Assembly (NCBI RefSeq): GCF_014696065.1
Contig: NZ_JACJPL010000001.1
Span: 248,001-312,000, forward strand
DNA from: Leptolyngbya sp. FACHB-261
GTDB lineage: Bacteria; Cyanobacteriota; Cyanobacteriia; FACHB-261
Reading direction: 5' to 3'
Length of the DNA: 64,000 nucleotides
The notes below the pieces were generated by a model. That model was not told the origin of the DNA. It saw only the letters and a program-made list of their open reading frames with translations, and did no database searches. Shown in pieces: positions 24,245 through 33,165 of the stretch. Both the position numbers and the translations under genes were made by a program. Within the stretch, counting starts at the first letter, position 1. Each line of letters opens with the position of its first letter.

Positions 24245-24443
24245 AGCCCTTCATACCAGACTGCAGCTCTATTCTAAATTTGCTTTCAATGAAGAACCAA
24301 CCAGTGAGACTTCGGGGCTACTGCTGGGTTCAAGCTGAAAGGCGCACAAGCTAGTCAGGGAATTGAACGTGTAGCAAGCAACTTGTGTAAACTACCTGAG
24401 GCATGCGATATGGAAACCCCTGCATAGAGATCTGGAGGCAGAG

Positions 24444-25778
24444 TTGACGCCCGCGAGAACGATTTGTCTGGGCTTCTTAGCATTGATTGCAGTGGGGACG
24501 TTGCTGCTCATGCTGCCGTTATCAACCAGTGACGGAACCTGGAGCAATCCAATTACAGCTCTGTTTACATCAACCTCAGCCGTGTGCGTTACCGGGTTGT
24601 CTGTGGTTGATATCGGTAGGTTCTATTCGTACTGGGGTCAAGCATTCCTGGTGTTGCTAGTGCAGATAGGAGGGTTAGGCTACATGACTGCTACCACCTT
24701 CCTACTACTCTTAGTCGGGCGTAGGTTTAGCCTCCGCGACAAGATTGCATTACAGCAGTCGCTGGACACACCCGGCATGCGTGGCGGGCTGCAATTGGTG
24801 CAGTCCATCATTGCAACGACTCTATTGTTTGAGTTGACTGGTGTGTTCGCACTGATCCCAGTCTTTGCTCAACGTTTTAGTTTAGGGGAGAGTATTTGGC
24901 AGGCTATTTTTCATAGTGTCAACGCCTTTAACAATGCTGGTTTTAGCCTTTTTTCCGACAATCTGATTGGCTATGTCCGTTCACCAGCAGTTAACCTGAT
25001 TGTTTCTATGCTGATTATCTTTGGTGGTCTTGGTTATCAGGTCATCCTAGAAGGCTATTTGTGGTTACGGAGCAAGTTGAGACGAAGCCCAGAGCGCACC
25101 GTTTTTAGTCTCAATTTTAAGGTTGGGATTAGCACAACTCTGTTTCTTCTGATAGTCGGAACCCTGGCGCTACTGCTGACAGAGTTTAACAATCCGGGCA
25201 CCTTTGGCCCCTTACCAATCGCGGATAAGGTGATGGCAGCTTGGTTTCAGGCCGTTGTGCCTCGGACTGCCGGGTTCAATACAGTTGATTATGGCAAAAT
25301 GACGGCAACCAGTCTGTTTATTACGATTGGCTTGATGTTTATTGGCACCAATCCTGGTGGTACCGGCGGAGGCATCAAAACGACAACCTTTAGGTTGCTA
25401 TTAAGTTGTACTCAATCTTCATTACAGGGTGAAGAAGAAGTGGATCTTTATGACCGGCAGGTGCCTAACACCCTGATCCTCAAGGCAGTGGGAGTCACAG
25501 TAGGCTCACTTGCTACGGTGATTGGGTCAACAGCCTTACTCTCGCTTACAGATCCCGGCATTGAATTTATTAGCCTTCTGCTTGAAGCAACTTCCGCCTT
25601 TGCAACGGTGGGGCTTTCAACAGGGATTACAGCTGGCTTGTCCGCTTCAGGGAAACTGGTTCTGATTACGACCATGTACATCGGGCGAGTTGGCATCTTA
25701 CTTCTGATGGCAGCCTTACTGGGAGAGCCCAAGCGAAGCGCCATCAGATATCCTGAGGAAACTCTGTTGGTCGGCTAG
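24444..25778 (+). CDS. ktrB: Trk/Ktr-type cation uptake channel subunit
   Basis: 444 residues from a TTG start with GGAGG six bases upstream. Ktr/Trk transporters have four membrane-pore-membrane repeats; all four pore loops are visible: TSAVCVTGLSV, NAFNNAGFSLFS, PRTAGFNTVDY and SAFATVGLSTGIT, each with the filter glycine. GTNPGGTGGGIKTTTF is the intramembrane gate/loop region of KtrB. The protein sits in the inner membrane and imports K+ (often Na+-dependent). The regulatory subunit gene follows after 50 bases, giving a ktrBA unit. Confidence 0.92.
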   Translation: MTPARTICLGFLALIAVGTLLLMLPLSTSDGTWSNPITALFTSTSAVCVTGLSVVDIGRFYSYWGQAFLVLLVQIGGLGYMTATTFLLLLVGRRFSLRDKIALQQSLDTPGMRGGLQLVQSIIATTLLFELTGVFALIPVFAQRFSLGESIWQAIFHSVNAFNNAGFSLFSDNLIGYVRSPAVNLIVSMLIIFGGLGYQVILEGYLWLRSKLRRSPERTVFSLNFKVGISTTLFLLIVGTLALLLTEFNNPGTFGPLPIADKVMAAWFQAVVPRTAGFNTVDYGKMTATSLFITIGLMFIGTNPGGTGGGIKTTTFRLLLSCTQSSLQGEEEVDLYDRQVPNTLILKAVGVTVGSLATVIGSTALLSLTDPGIEFISLLLEATSAFATVGLSTGITAGLSASGKLVLITTMYIGRVGILLLMAALLGEPKRSAIRYPEETLLVG

Positions 25779-25828
25779 ACCAAACTATTGTTCAGTATCT
25801 TTACTATTTTGAACCTAAGGAACGACAG

Positions 25829-26542
25829 GTGAATCTTACATCTCTCAGTTTTTTTAGAAATCTGCGTCCTGACAACAAGCAATTTGCAGTCGTTGGTTTG
25901 GGCCGTTTTGGGCGTGCTGTCTCATCAACTCTGCATAGTTTAGGCTACGAAGTGTTGGGGGTGGATGTAGATGAGAAGCGGGTTGCTCAGGTTGCGACTG
26001 AGCAACAAGCAGCTCATTGCTTACAGCTAGACTCTACTGATCCCTTAGCTCTTAAGGAATCTGGAATTTTTGAGTTTGACACGGTGATTGTGGCGATTGG
26101 CAATTACTTACAAGAAAGCATTATCACTACTCTGCACATCAAAGAGGCTGGGGTTAACCATGTCGTCGCTAAAGCTTCTTCTGACGTTCACGGTACATTG
26201 CTGAAAAAAGTGGGAGCCGATCTGGTGGTATATCCAGAATCGGAAATGGGTTGTACTCTGGCTCGCTCGCTCACTCAAACAGGCATTCTAGATCGCTTCG
26301 AATTGGACCCTGACAACAGTATCGTTGAGGTCATGGTGCCCGATGAATTCGATGGCAAAACGATTCTAGAATTGAAGCTGCGCAGCCAGTACGGCGTCAG
26401 TATTTTAGCAGTTAGCCACAATGACAAGTTTGAAATCAACCCAAACCCGAACCAGCGATTACAGCGAGGCTCGGCCATTGTTGTCATTGGCAGCAATAAA
26501 GACATCAGCCGCCTGCCGATTGCCTGCAAGCTAGCAAAATAA
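25829..26542 (+). CDS. ktrA: Ktr/Trk cytoplasmic regulatory subunit (RCK domain)
   Basis: 237 residues from a GTG start with AAGGAACG nearby. The RCK_N Rossmann fold starts with FAVVGLGRFGRAVSSTLHSL (G-x-G-x-x-G) and continues with YEVLGVDVDEKRV, the Asp that binds the ribose of NAD(H)/ATP/ADP. The RCK_C domain (~155-237) includes LKLRSQYGVSILAVSHND. KtrA forms an octameric ring that gates KtrB according to nucleotide state. It lies just downstream of ktrB. Confidence 0.92.
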   Translation: MNLTSLSFFRNLRPDNKQFAVVGLGRFGRAVSSTLHSLGYEVLGVDVDEKRVAQVATEQQAAHCLQLDSTDPLALKESGIFEFDTVIVAIGNYLQESIITTLHIKEAGVNHVVAKASSDVHGTLLKKVGADLVVYPESEMGCTLARSLTQTGILDRFELDPDNSIVEVMVPDEFDGKTILELKLRSQYGVSILAVSHNDKFEINPNPNQRLQRGSAIVVIGSNKDISRLPIACKLAK

Positions 26543-26561
26543 ATCTAGCCAATACTGCTGC

Positions 26562-26585
26562 TGACGACCTTGGGTGCGGTCGTTA
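26562..26585. terminator. Hairpin at the convergent end of ktrA and the polysaccharide locus
   Basis: TGACGACC, loop TTGGGTGC, GGTCGTTA: an eight-pair stem with one G-U pair. It starts 20 bases after the ktrA stop and overlaps the last codon of the minus-strand gene at 26583. It has no T run. Confidence 0.4.
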
Positions 26586-27653
26586 GCGACCAAACCAGGT
26601 TGCCACCTTCTGCCCTACTCGGTTAGCACGCTGGTAGATAGGGGTTGGCAACCAGGGGATTGGAGAAGGCTGATAGCGGTTTTTGCGCCTTAGGGCAGTG
26701 TAGTAAACTGGCGTCTCGTCAGCTGGAAACTGGGGGGCTTTCTCAGGCTCCCTCAAGAAGCGGTAGTGTAGATAGACATCCCGGTAGGGAAAGTAGATAT
26801 TTTCCCCTTGAGCTACTCGCGTCAGAATTTTGGACGTAACACAAATAAAGTGTACATAGGTTAGGCGGATACCCCGATCGAACAGCACACCATCAACATT
26901 TTCAAAATGAGGCGATGTGACGCAGTTACCAGCTCTTTGCTCTGCTGGTAAAATTTGCGCCAGATTACAAATTGAGCGGCCCGGACGAATGGCCATGTAA
27001 TTTGTAATGGTTTGGTCAGGGATTCGGGGCACTAAGGCGGTAATTTCACCACTGCCTAGCTGTTTGAGCAAGCCCTGCATTTCGGCTTCATCAAAGAAAC
27101 CTTTATGGGAGGCAAAGAAGCCCGCACAAAACACCTTACTGAGTTGCTCTTCTGTGAATAGGTTCAGCTTACGAACGACTTTTAGATCGAAGGCCTGATT
27201 GGGTTGGCGGAACATAAAGTCATAGACAACCCAATCATGGTCATCTAACCGTTCAAAAACAACATCAAGAGAGTCAAAAACCAGCGTATCGGCATCAAGA
27301 AAGACAAATTTGTCGAAGGGACCATCAAACGCGCAAAATTTACGACGCATGGTGATGCGCCAATAGTCGTTGGGGTCAGAAATTAAGTGATCGCGATACC
27401 AATACTGCTTGGCAGTCGGGTGCAGATCCCAGATCTTACGCGTGAACTCATCCCAGCGGTTGATCGAGCTTTGATCGTCAAATAGAGTGACATTTGGTCG
27501 GTTGGCAATCTCAGCTTTGACCTGGTCCAGTTGATCGTCGAAGGGAATGATGCAGACTGGAAAGTCAGGACCGACGTTAGCTTCGATACTGTTTAGAAAC
27601 GCGACCAGTTGGTCATAAACTTTATCATTGGCTAAAGTATAAATTCCATTCAT
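26583..27653 (-). CDS. Npun_R2821/R2822-type glycosyltransferase-like protein (copy 1)
   Basis: 356 residues. The N-terminus MNGIYTLANDKVYDQLVAFL and a D-x-D motif KFVFLDADTLVFDSLD (Asp120-Asp122) fit a GT-A, GT8-like fold that binds a nucleotide sugar through a metal. The family-specific C-terminal block is FPYRDVYLHYRFLREP. Two paralogues with the same three blocks lie at 32124 and 33166. It is the last gene of the minus-strand run that begins at 35331. The sugar donor and acceptor are unknown; an exopolysaccharide role comes from context. Confidence 0.75.
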   Translation of the reverse strand: MNGIYTLANDKVYDQLVAFLNSIEANVGPDFPVCIIPFDDQLDQVKAEIANRPNVTLFDDQSSINRWDEFTRKIWDLHPTAKQYWYRDHLISDPNDYWRITMRRKFCAFDGPFDKFVFLDADTLVFDSLDVVFERLDDHDWVVYDFMFRQPNQAFDLKVVRKLNLFTEEQLSKVFCAGFFASHKGFFDEAEMQGLLKQLGSGEITALVPRIPDQTITNYMAIRPGRSICNLAQILPAEQRAGNCVTSPHFENVDGVLFDRGIRLTYVHFICVTSKILTRVAQGENIYFPYRDVYLHYRFLREPEKAPQFPADETPVYYTALRRKNRYQPSPIPWLPTPIYQRANRVGQKVATWFGR

Positions 27654-27709
27654 GATCGGTTAGCTGTTCCATTAAGATAGGATGATGGATAGTTGATGCT
27701 CAACTGATG

Positions 27710-29725
27710 CTACTTGGCTTTAGTGCTAGCAGCGTTTTCGAGGGTCTCTAAAGTTTCCAGTAGATGGTTTGTAGAGTAGTAGGCCTCGTTAACTAGCTCA
27801 TTACGCTCCTCAGAGTTATCTACTAGGCCATCTACTAAGAGCTTGAGAGGGCCAATCATGGAGTTGAGATGGGTGCGAATTTCGTAGGAGGCCTTAGTCA
27901 AAGTTTGATATTGTTCAGGATTAATGCAATCTTGTGGACCATCTGAGAATTGCATTGAGTAGAGCCTCATGTAGTACCCCCCCTTCTGCAATAGCTCTTC
28001 ATGAGTACCGATTTCCACCACTCGGCCTCTTTCCATCACTGCAATCTGATGAGCTTTCTGGACAGTGGAAAGGCGGTGGGCAATCACAAGCATGGTGCGA
28101 TTTTGGCTAAGGTTATCAATAGCAGCTTGCACCAAGCGCTCTGATACAGTATCCAGGGCACTAGTCGCCTCATCCAGAATTAGAATCTCCGGATTCTGTA
28201 AGAGGGCACGAGCAATTGCAATGCGCTGGCGTTGACCACCTGAGAGTAATACCCCTCGGTCTCCGATTGGAGTATCAAAGCCCTGTGGCAGTTGCATAAT
28301 AAAATCGTAGGCATTAGCGCGCTTAGCCGCTTCAAAAACCTCTGTATCAGTAGAGTTTTCCCAACCATAGGCAATGTTGTTGCGGACCGAATCGTTAAAC
28401 AGGAACGTGTCTTGATTAACGATACCAATGGCTCGGCGTACCGACCTTACTTCGTAATCTCGCAAGTCAATACCATCTATGGTAATCTCACCACTAGTCG
28501 GGTCATAGAAGCGTGGTAACAGATCGGCCAGCGTTGATTTGCCCGCTCCGGAGGCTCCTACTAGCGCCAGGGTCGTCCCCCGTGGTAACCACAAGTCAAC
28601 ATCTTCTAAGACCGGCTTCTCTTGACCGGGATATCCAAACGAAACTTGCTTAAAGGCAATCCCTTTTTCTAATCGAGTGTAGGGGATGGAGCCGTTGGCC
28701 ATAAACGGCTTATTATCCCGTTGCATAAAGTCGTTGACAATCTCAACGCTGGCAGAAGTATTCGCAAATGCACTACGGGCATTATTAAGCTGTCCGACAA
28801 TTGGCAGCAAGCGGAAGAGAATAAACAAGTAAGTTAGCAGAACCGCCGAGAGCGACTCAATTTGCCCCGAGAAAAGCCTGCCACCCAAGGCAACAATAGC
28901 CAACAGAGCAATTATGCCCGCGACTTCATTGACTGGAGGAATTGCTGAGGAGTTTGCCTGGGACTGAAACTCAGCTTTCTCCCGGGCTCGGATCAGAGCT
29001 CTAATGCGTTCGTACTCTCTTTCCTCGTTACCTCTAGATTTAACGAGCCGGATACCACTGATGACATCGAGTACGCTGACTGAGTACTCACGAGATACCA
29101 CTGATAGGTCTTTACCAAACTGCTTAGAGCGGTTTATAGAATACTGGTTGACCAACCCTACTAGTAGAAGAAACCCTGTTGCAGCAAGCGTCAACTGCCA
29201 GGAGATCGTAACCAGCAAACCCGTAAAAACCAGGATTGTAATAATGTTTGTTCCGATCTGGATTGCCGTTCGGATAGCACTAGCCGTTCGACCTGTTTCT
29301 CTATCGAGCCGGTTAATAATGTCGCCAACTCTGGACTTTGAATAAAAATCTTGGTCTACCTCCAAGAGCAGGCGCAAACCCTCCTGTCGCATACTGGAAG
29401 CTAGTGCTCGCGCTAGGGAAGCAGCCGTCAAGCCATTGGCATAAGTAGCTACATTTTTAAGTACAATCGCCAATAGAATTGCTCCAGCCATCACCAGACT
29501 CCGGTAATTTTCATCAATCCCTGAGAAGGAACTGGTGATGGCTTGAATGATGGGAGGCGCGCCCTCAAAACTGACTTCCTGCCCCAAAAAGTTCAGAAGA
29601 ACGGGCACGATTAGTGTAGTGCTGACCCCATTAAACAGCGCTCCAGAAAAGCCCAGAACAACGGTCAGTACTATCCAAGCAGGATACTTTTTGGCAAATC
29701 TCAGGAGTAGCTTGTTAGGAGACAC
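27710..29725 (-). CDS. ABC exporter (fused membrane and ATPase domains) with histidine-kinase-like C-terminal extension
   Basis: 671 residues from a GTG with GAGGA upstream. Residues ~15-330 are a six-helix exporter domain. The ATPase has VGASGAGKSTLADLLP (Walker A, ~387-395), LSGGQRQRIAIARALL (signature, ~495) and ILILDEATSALD (Walker B). This is the MsbA/HepA-like type that exports lipids or polysaccharide. After the usual end of the ATPase domain come ~65 extra residues: KASYEIRTHLNSMIGPLKLL, then EERNELVNEAYYSTNHLLET. They look like a histidine-kinase dimerisation helix (consensus SHELRTPLNS), but the phosphoacceptor His is Tyr614 and the following Pro is His619. In this locus it is the likely polysaccharide exporter. 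Confidence 0.88.
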   Translation of the reverse strand: MSPNKLLLRFAKKYPAWIVLTVVLGFSGALFNGVSTTLIVPVLLNFLGQEVSFEGAPPIIQAITSSFSGIDENYRSLVMAGAILLAIVLKNVATYANGLTAASLARALASSMRQEGLRLLLEVDQDFYSKSRVGDIINRLDRETGRTASAIRTAIQIGTNIITILVFTGLLVTISWQLTLAATGFLLLVGLVNQYSINRSKQFGKDLSVVSREYSVSVLDVISGIRLVKSRGNEEREYERIRALIRAREKAEFQSQANSSAIPPVNEVAGIIALLAIVALGGRLFSGQIESLSAVLLTYLFILFRLLPIVGQLNNARSAFANTSASVEIVNDFMQRDNKPFMANGSIPYTRLEKGIAFKQVSFGYPGQEKPVLEDVDLWLPRGTTLALVGASGAGKSTLADLLPRFYDPTSGEITIDGIDLRDYEVRSVRRAIGIVNQDTFLFNDSVRNNIAYGWENSTDTEVFEAAKRANAYDFIMQLPQGFDTPIGDRGVLLSGGQRQRIAIARALLQNPEILILDEATSALDTVSERLVQAAIDNLSQNRTMLVIAHRLSTVQKAHQIAVMERGRVVEIGTHEELLQKGGYYMRLYSMQFSDGPQDCINPEQYQTLTKASYEIRTHLNSMIGPLKLLVDGLVDNSEERNELVNEAYYSTNHLLETLETLENAASTKAK

Positions 29726-29805
29726 ACAGAAGTCCTCGTATGAGTTACCCGGTCGATCAAAGCTATTCAGCCATCTGGGCAGTTCATCTGAATAGTTTAA
29801 GTGAG

Positions 29806-30747
29806 TTAGCGACCACTTGCTGAGTCCACGGCTACTTCGGAATTGGCAGCATTAGCTTGCGATTTCACCGATTGTACTCGATGGGTTGTCAGGTAGCCAG
29901 CTAAACTACCGAAGTTGCGAGCTAGTGTAACCACCCCGTAGTTCATAGCTGTACTCAGTAGCTTTTGCTGAAAATTCAGCTGAATACCCATGTCGCTGAG
30001 CCGCTGAAAATTGAGCCGTTTGAGTTGGTAGGCTTCCCAGGATAGGTAGTTGACTACCTTCTCCTGGTTTTGAGCACTGAGTTGGCCATTACCATACCCA
30101 ATTCGCCAAGATTTACGAAACAAAGCCTTGAGATTTTTCCGAGTTGGGTGAGAAATTAGCGCTTTCTCTGCATAAGTAATCTGAAAGCCATGAGCATGAG
30201 CTCGACGGCAAAATTCTGAGTCCCCACTAGAAATGAGCGTCTCTGAAAAAGGGCCAATCTGCTCAAAGACTCGCCGGTGAACAAACAAGTTTGCAGTGAC
30301 TGCAAACCTTCCCCAATTCACATACTCAGCTTGGTTTAGAAATTGACAACTATCTAACCATTCCGCCAATCTAGGCTGCTCGCTAAATCGAAACTGAATC
30401 GCCCCCCCGGCTAACTGAAACTCATCACTACTTAAACTCTGAACGCCTTCAAATACCCAGTTCGGCTCAGGCACACAATCATCATCAGTGAAAGCTAGAA
30501 CTTCTCCCTGGGCTACTTGCAGAGCAGCATTCCGAGCAGCATATGATCCTGGACGTTCCTCTCGCAGGTAACGCACAGATGCCTGAGCCTGAAGTAGGGC
30601 AGCAGTTCCATCTGTGGAGTTGTTATCAACAATCAGAATCTCTAAGTTGGGGTATGTCTGGGCCTGCAAAGCAGCTAGTAAAGTTGGCAAGCTATACTCA
30701 CCGTTGTAAACAGGCACAATCACTGAAACGAGCGGTAAGCTGTCCAT
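29806..30747 (-). CDS. Glycosyltransferase family 2 protein
   Basis: 313 residues from ATG 30747, which has GAGGGT upstream; an ATG at 30780 would overlap the preceding gene. GT2 motifs: PLVSVIVPVYNGEYSLPTLL, ILIVDNNSTDGT, GSYAARNAALQVAQGEVLAF followed by TDDDC (the D-x-D), and the SSGDSEFCRRAHAHGF acceptor-side block. No membrane anchor is evident, although residues ~255-285 are mildly hydrophobic. It follows the pyruvyl transferase gene directly and precedes the ABC exporter. Confidence 0.88.
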   Translation of the reverse strand: MDSLPLVSVIVPVYNGEYSLPTLLAALQAQTYPNLEILIVDNNSTDGTAALLQAQASVRYLREERPGSYAARNAALQVAQGEVLAFTDDDCVPEPNWVFEGVQSLSSDEFQLAGGAIQFRFSEQPRLAEWLDSCQFLNQAEYVNWGRFAVTANLFVHRRVFEQIGPFSETLISSGDSEFCRRAHAHGFQITYAEKALISHPTRKNLKALFRKSWRIGYGNGQLSAQNQEKVVNYLSWEAYQLKRLNFQRLSDMGIQLNFQQKLLSTAMNYGVVTLARNFGSLAGYLTTHRVQSVKSQANAANSEVAVDSASGR

Positions 30748-30758
30748 TCTTGCTACCC

Positions 30759-32051
30759 TCAGCCCCCCTTCTGTTGCCATTGTTCGTAGGCTCGTTTCAC
30801 CAGCTCGCCAGAAGCCAGCGCCGACTCGCGTTCCTGGGCAACTCCAGCGAATAATGCTTGTCGTGACTCAGGTAATGCATTCAGCACTTTATCTGTCAGT
30901 TGAATCAACGATTCAGTACAAACATCCTCAATGTCTTGAACCCAGTGCCCGTGACCTAGCCGTTCAAACAGTTCTTGGGTTTTGAATTCGTAGGCAATTG
31001 GTAAAACTGGAACACCCGAGCCCAAGGACAAAATTGCCATGTGCATTCGGGTCGAGATGACCAAATCGAAGCCCTTGAGAATGTCAATGAGATCTTTGGG
31101 AGAGTGGAACTCTGTGTTGACAGTCACGGAGCTTGCAACTGATTCCGGCAGCATTTTGAAGATTTCTAGACCCACCTTCGAATCATCAGTCCAGTAGCGA
31201 GGAACTCCCTGACAAGTTGAGAGATAGGTAATCTCGGCTCCGTACTTCTCCACCAGATGGATGCTGAGGTCCCGAAACGCCTGTAGATATCTCTGCATGC
31301 CCAGGGTTGAGTCTATCTTTTTGAAGTATTGCCATTCCCTCACCGATATTGCAACTTTTAAGCGAGCAGAGGAAGAGGCATTAGCGGCGGCCGCAGCTTC
31401 CAAAGCTGCAGAATCAGCTAGCGCAAAAACTGCATCTGCGTTGACGTGTAGGTTAGGATTCTGCACGCCTAGCTCAAGTAAATTATTTTTGGATTTCTGA
31501 TCGCGCAGCAGAACTAGAGCGGCTTGCTCGAAGATTGGCTTCAGAGCCTCCCGATTGAATTGATCGGCAAATGGTCCTAGGGACTGCGTGAAGAAAATCA
31601 GCGGTTTTCCCAAGCGCAAGGCAATCTGGTAATCAAAGATTCTGGGCCTCAAACCGTAATTCTCGACCAAATAGGTCCCGCCCGTACTAACGACCAAATC
31701 TGCCGACTGATACTCAGTAAAGGCTTGGAACTCAGCCTCAGTGAGTACTTGCTTGGCTAGAGATGTCAAATTGCGGCCTAAACACCAAGCCCCAAAATTC
31801 AACCGTGACCAATTGGCAAACTGAGAGATGCGCCGAGTAAATTTCACCTCTGGATAATGCTGAATTTGAAAATAAAGAAGCTTTCGAAAAACAAAATCTG
31901 GGTAATACTGGCTTGCAACTTCAGGCTGACTATCAGCAATTACAAATTGTGTGTCATGACCGAAAGACGCTCGCAAAAGCTGAATAATAGAGAGTAGGAT
32001 TGCTGCGTCTCCACCGTTAAGCGCCACAGTATTGTTAACGATAATCTTCAT
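30759..32051 (-). CDS. Polysaccharide pyruvyl transferase family protein (copy 1)
   Basis: 430 residues. MKIIVNNTVALNGGDAAILL is the N-terminal nucleotide-fold start with the N-x-G-D-A of this family. Later blocks are LVVSTGGTYLVENYG, KPLIFFTQSLGPFAD, LVLLRDQKSKNNLLELGV, LVISTRMHMAILSLGSGVPV and LPIAYEFK. The R-x-H-x-x-I-x-x-x-x-x-G-V-P segment is the phosphoenolpyruvate/substrate site. Such enzymes add pyruvate ketals to exopolysaccharide sugars. It sits in the middle of the minus-strand glycosyltransferase run. Confidence 0.85.
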   Translation of the reverse strand: MKIIVNNTVALNGGDAAILLSIIQLLRASFGHDTQFVIADSQPEVASQYYPDFVFRKLLYFQIQHYPEVKFTRRISQFANWSRLNFGAWCLGRNLTSLAKQVLTEAEFQAFTEYQSADLVVSTGGTYLVENYGLRPRIFDYQIALRLGKPLIFFTQSLGPFADQFNREALKPIFEQAALVLLRDQKSKNNLLELGVQNPNLHVNADAVFALADSAALEAAAAANASSSARLKVAISVREWQYFKKIDSTLGMQRYLQAFRDLSIHLVEKYGAEITYLSTCQGVPRYWTDDSKVGLEIFKMLPESVASSVTVNTEFHSPKDLIDILKGFDLVISTRMHMAILSLGSGVPVLPIAYEFKTQELFERLGHGHWVQDIEDVCTESLIQLTDKVLNALPESRQALFAGVAQERESALASGELVKRAYEQWQQKGG

Positions 32052-32123
32052 CGCTTTATCATTTCCACATAGGGCTAACGCATCAATCCTGTACTGACTA
32101 TAAGGTCTCCTCAGCCTGAGCTG

Positions 32124-33155
32124 CTAGTTGCTAGACTTTGCATTAAGCTGATTGAGCCGGCGCCCAACCTTACTGGGTATAGCACTAATCAACTGGCTGA
32201 AATGCTTCAAGCTGGGCTGCCAATTGGCACGTACTAGTTTTTGAGGGCGCTCCTCCGGTGACTTCAAGTATCGATAATGTAGGAATAAATCACGGTAGGG
32301 AATTTTCACATCCTGACCTGCGCACAGCTGATTGAAGTCAGAAGTCGGGATGCTCATGTAGTGTATGTATGTGACGCGACGCCCCTTGTCGTGGAGCACT
32401 TGGTCTATGACATCAAACTTGGAAGACCAATGGCTACCAGTAGCTGCTTGAGGATTGTTGTAAGCAAAGTTGTAGTAGGAGATCGCGCTACGCAGGACCA
32501 TGTAGTTAAGCAACGACTGATCAGGTCCTCGCAGGGCCATTACTTCAGCCTCACCCGCGTTCAAGCTCTCTAGCAAACTAGAAAGCTGCTCAGAGCTGAA
32601 AACTTTTCTCTTCGAGGCAAACCAGCCTGCACAGAATAGTTGCGACTCTAGCTGCTCAGCACTAAAAACTTTCAGTAGTTGCTCTTCTGGTGCATCGAAA
32701 ATGTACTTTCGATCCGATTTATATTGAAAATCATTCGTCACCCAATCGTATTGATCCAATTTCTGATAAACACTGTCCAGAGGCCCCATCAGTAGGGTAT
32801 CTGCATCGAAGTAGATGAACCTTTCAAAGGGACCGTCCAAGCAACAGAGCTTGCGGTGCATGGCAAGCCGGTAGACTACTGGCTCCGCTTCGGCTTGCCA
32901 TGCCTTTTGGGCTCTCTTGTGCGCCCGCCATGCTTGAGCTGAGAAGTTTTCCCAATAGGCAATTGAATCTTGGTCTTCAAAAAGGCTCACCTGTGGCCTC
33001 TGGCGTAGTTCAGCTCGAACTTTATCCAGTCGGTTGTCATAGGGAACGATACAGATGGGTATCTCTTTACCCGCGTTAGCTTCTATGCTGTTGAGAAGCG
33101 CAATCAGCTGGTCGTGGACGACGTCGTTGGCGAGAATGTAGATACCATCTGTCAT
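32124..33155 (-). CDS. Npun_R2821/R2822-type glycosyltransferase-like protein (copy 2)
   Basis: 343 residues from ATG 33155, which removes an overlap with the upstream gene that a start at 33179 would cause. The three family blocks are present: MTDGIYILANDVVHDQLIAL, the D-x-D RFIYFDADTLLMGPLD (Asp117-Asp119) and IPYRDLFLHYRYLKSP. It is closer to copy 1 (26583) than to copy 3 (33166): both keep the long insert before the D-x-D and NSIEAN near the start. The C-terminus is basic. Confidence 0.75.
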   Translation of the reverse strand: MTDGIYILANDVVHDQLIALLNSIEANAGKEIPICIVPYDNRLDKVRAELRQRPQVSLFEDQDSIAYWENFSAQAWRAHKRAQKAWQAEAEPVVYRLAMHRKLCCLDGPFERFIYFDADTLLMGPLDSVYQKLDQYDWVTNDFQYKSDRKYIFDAPEEQLLKVFSAEQLESQLFCAGWFASKRKVFSSEQLSSLLESLNAGEAEVMALRGPDQSLLNYMVLRSAISYYNFAYNNPQAATGSHWSSKFDVIDQVLHDKGRRVTYIHYMSIPTSDFNQLCAGQDVKIPYRDLFLHYRYLKSPEERPQKLVRANWQPSLKHFSQLISAIPSKVGRRLNQLNAKSSN

Positions 33156-33165
33156 GAGCAACTCC

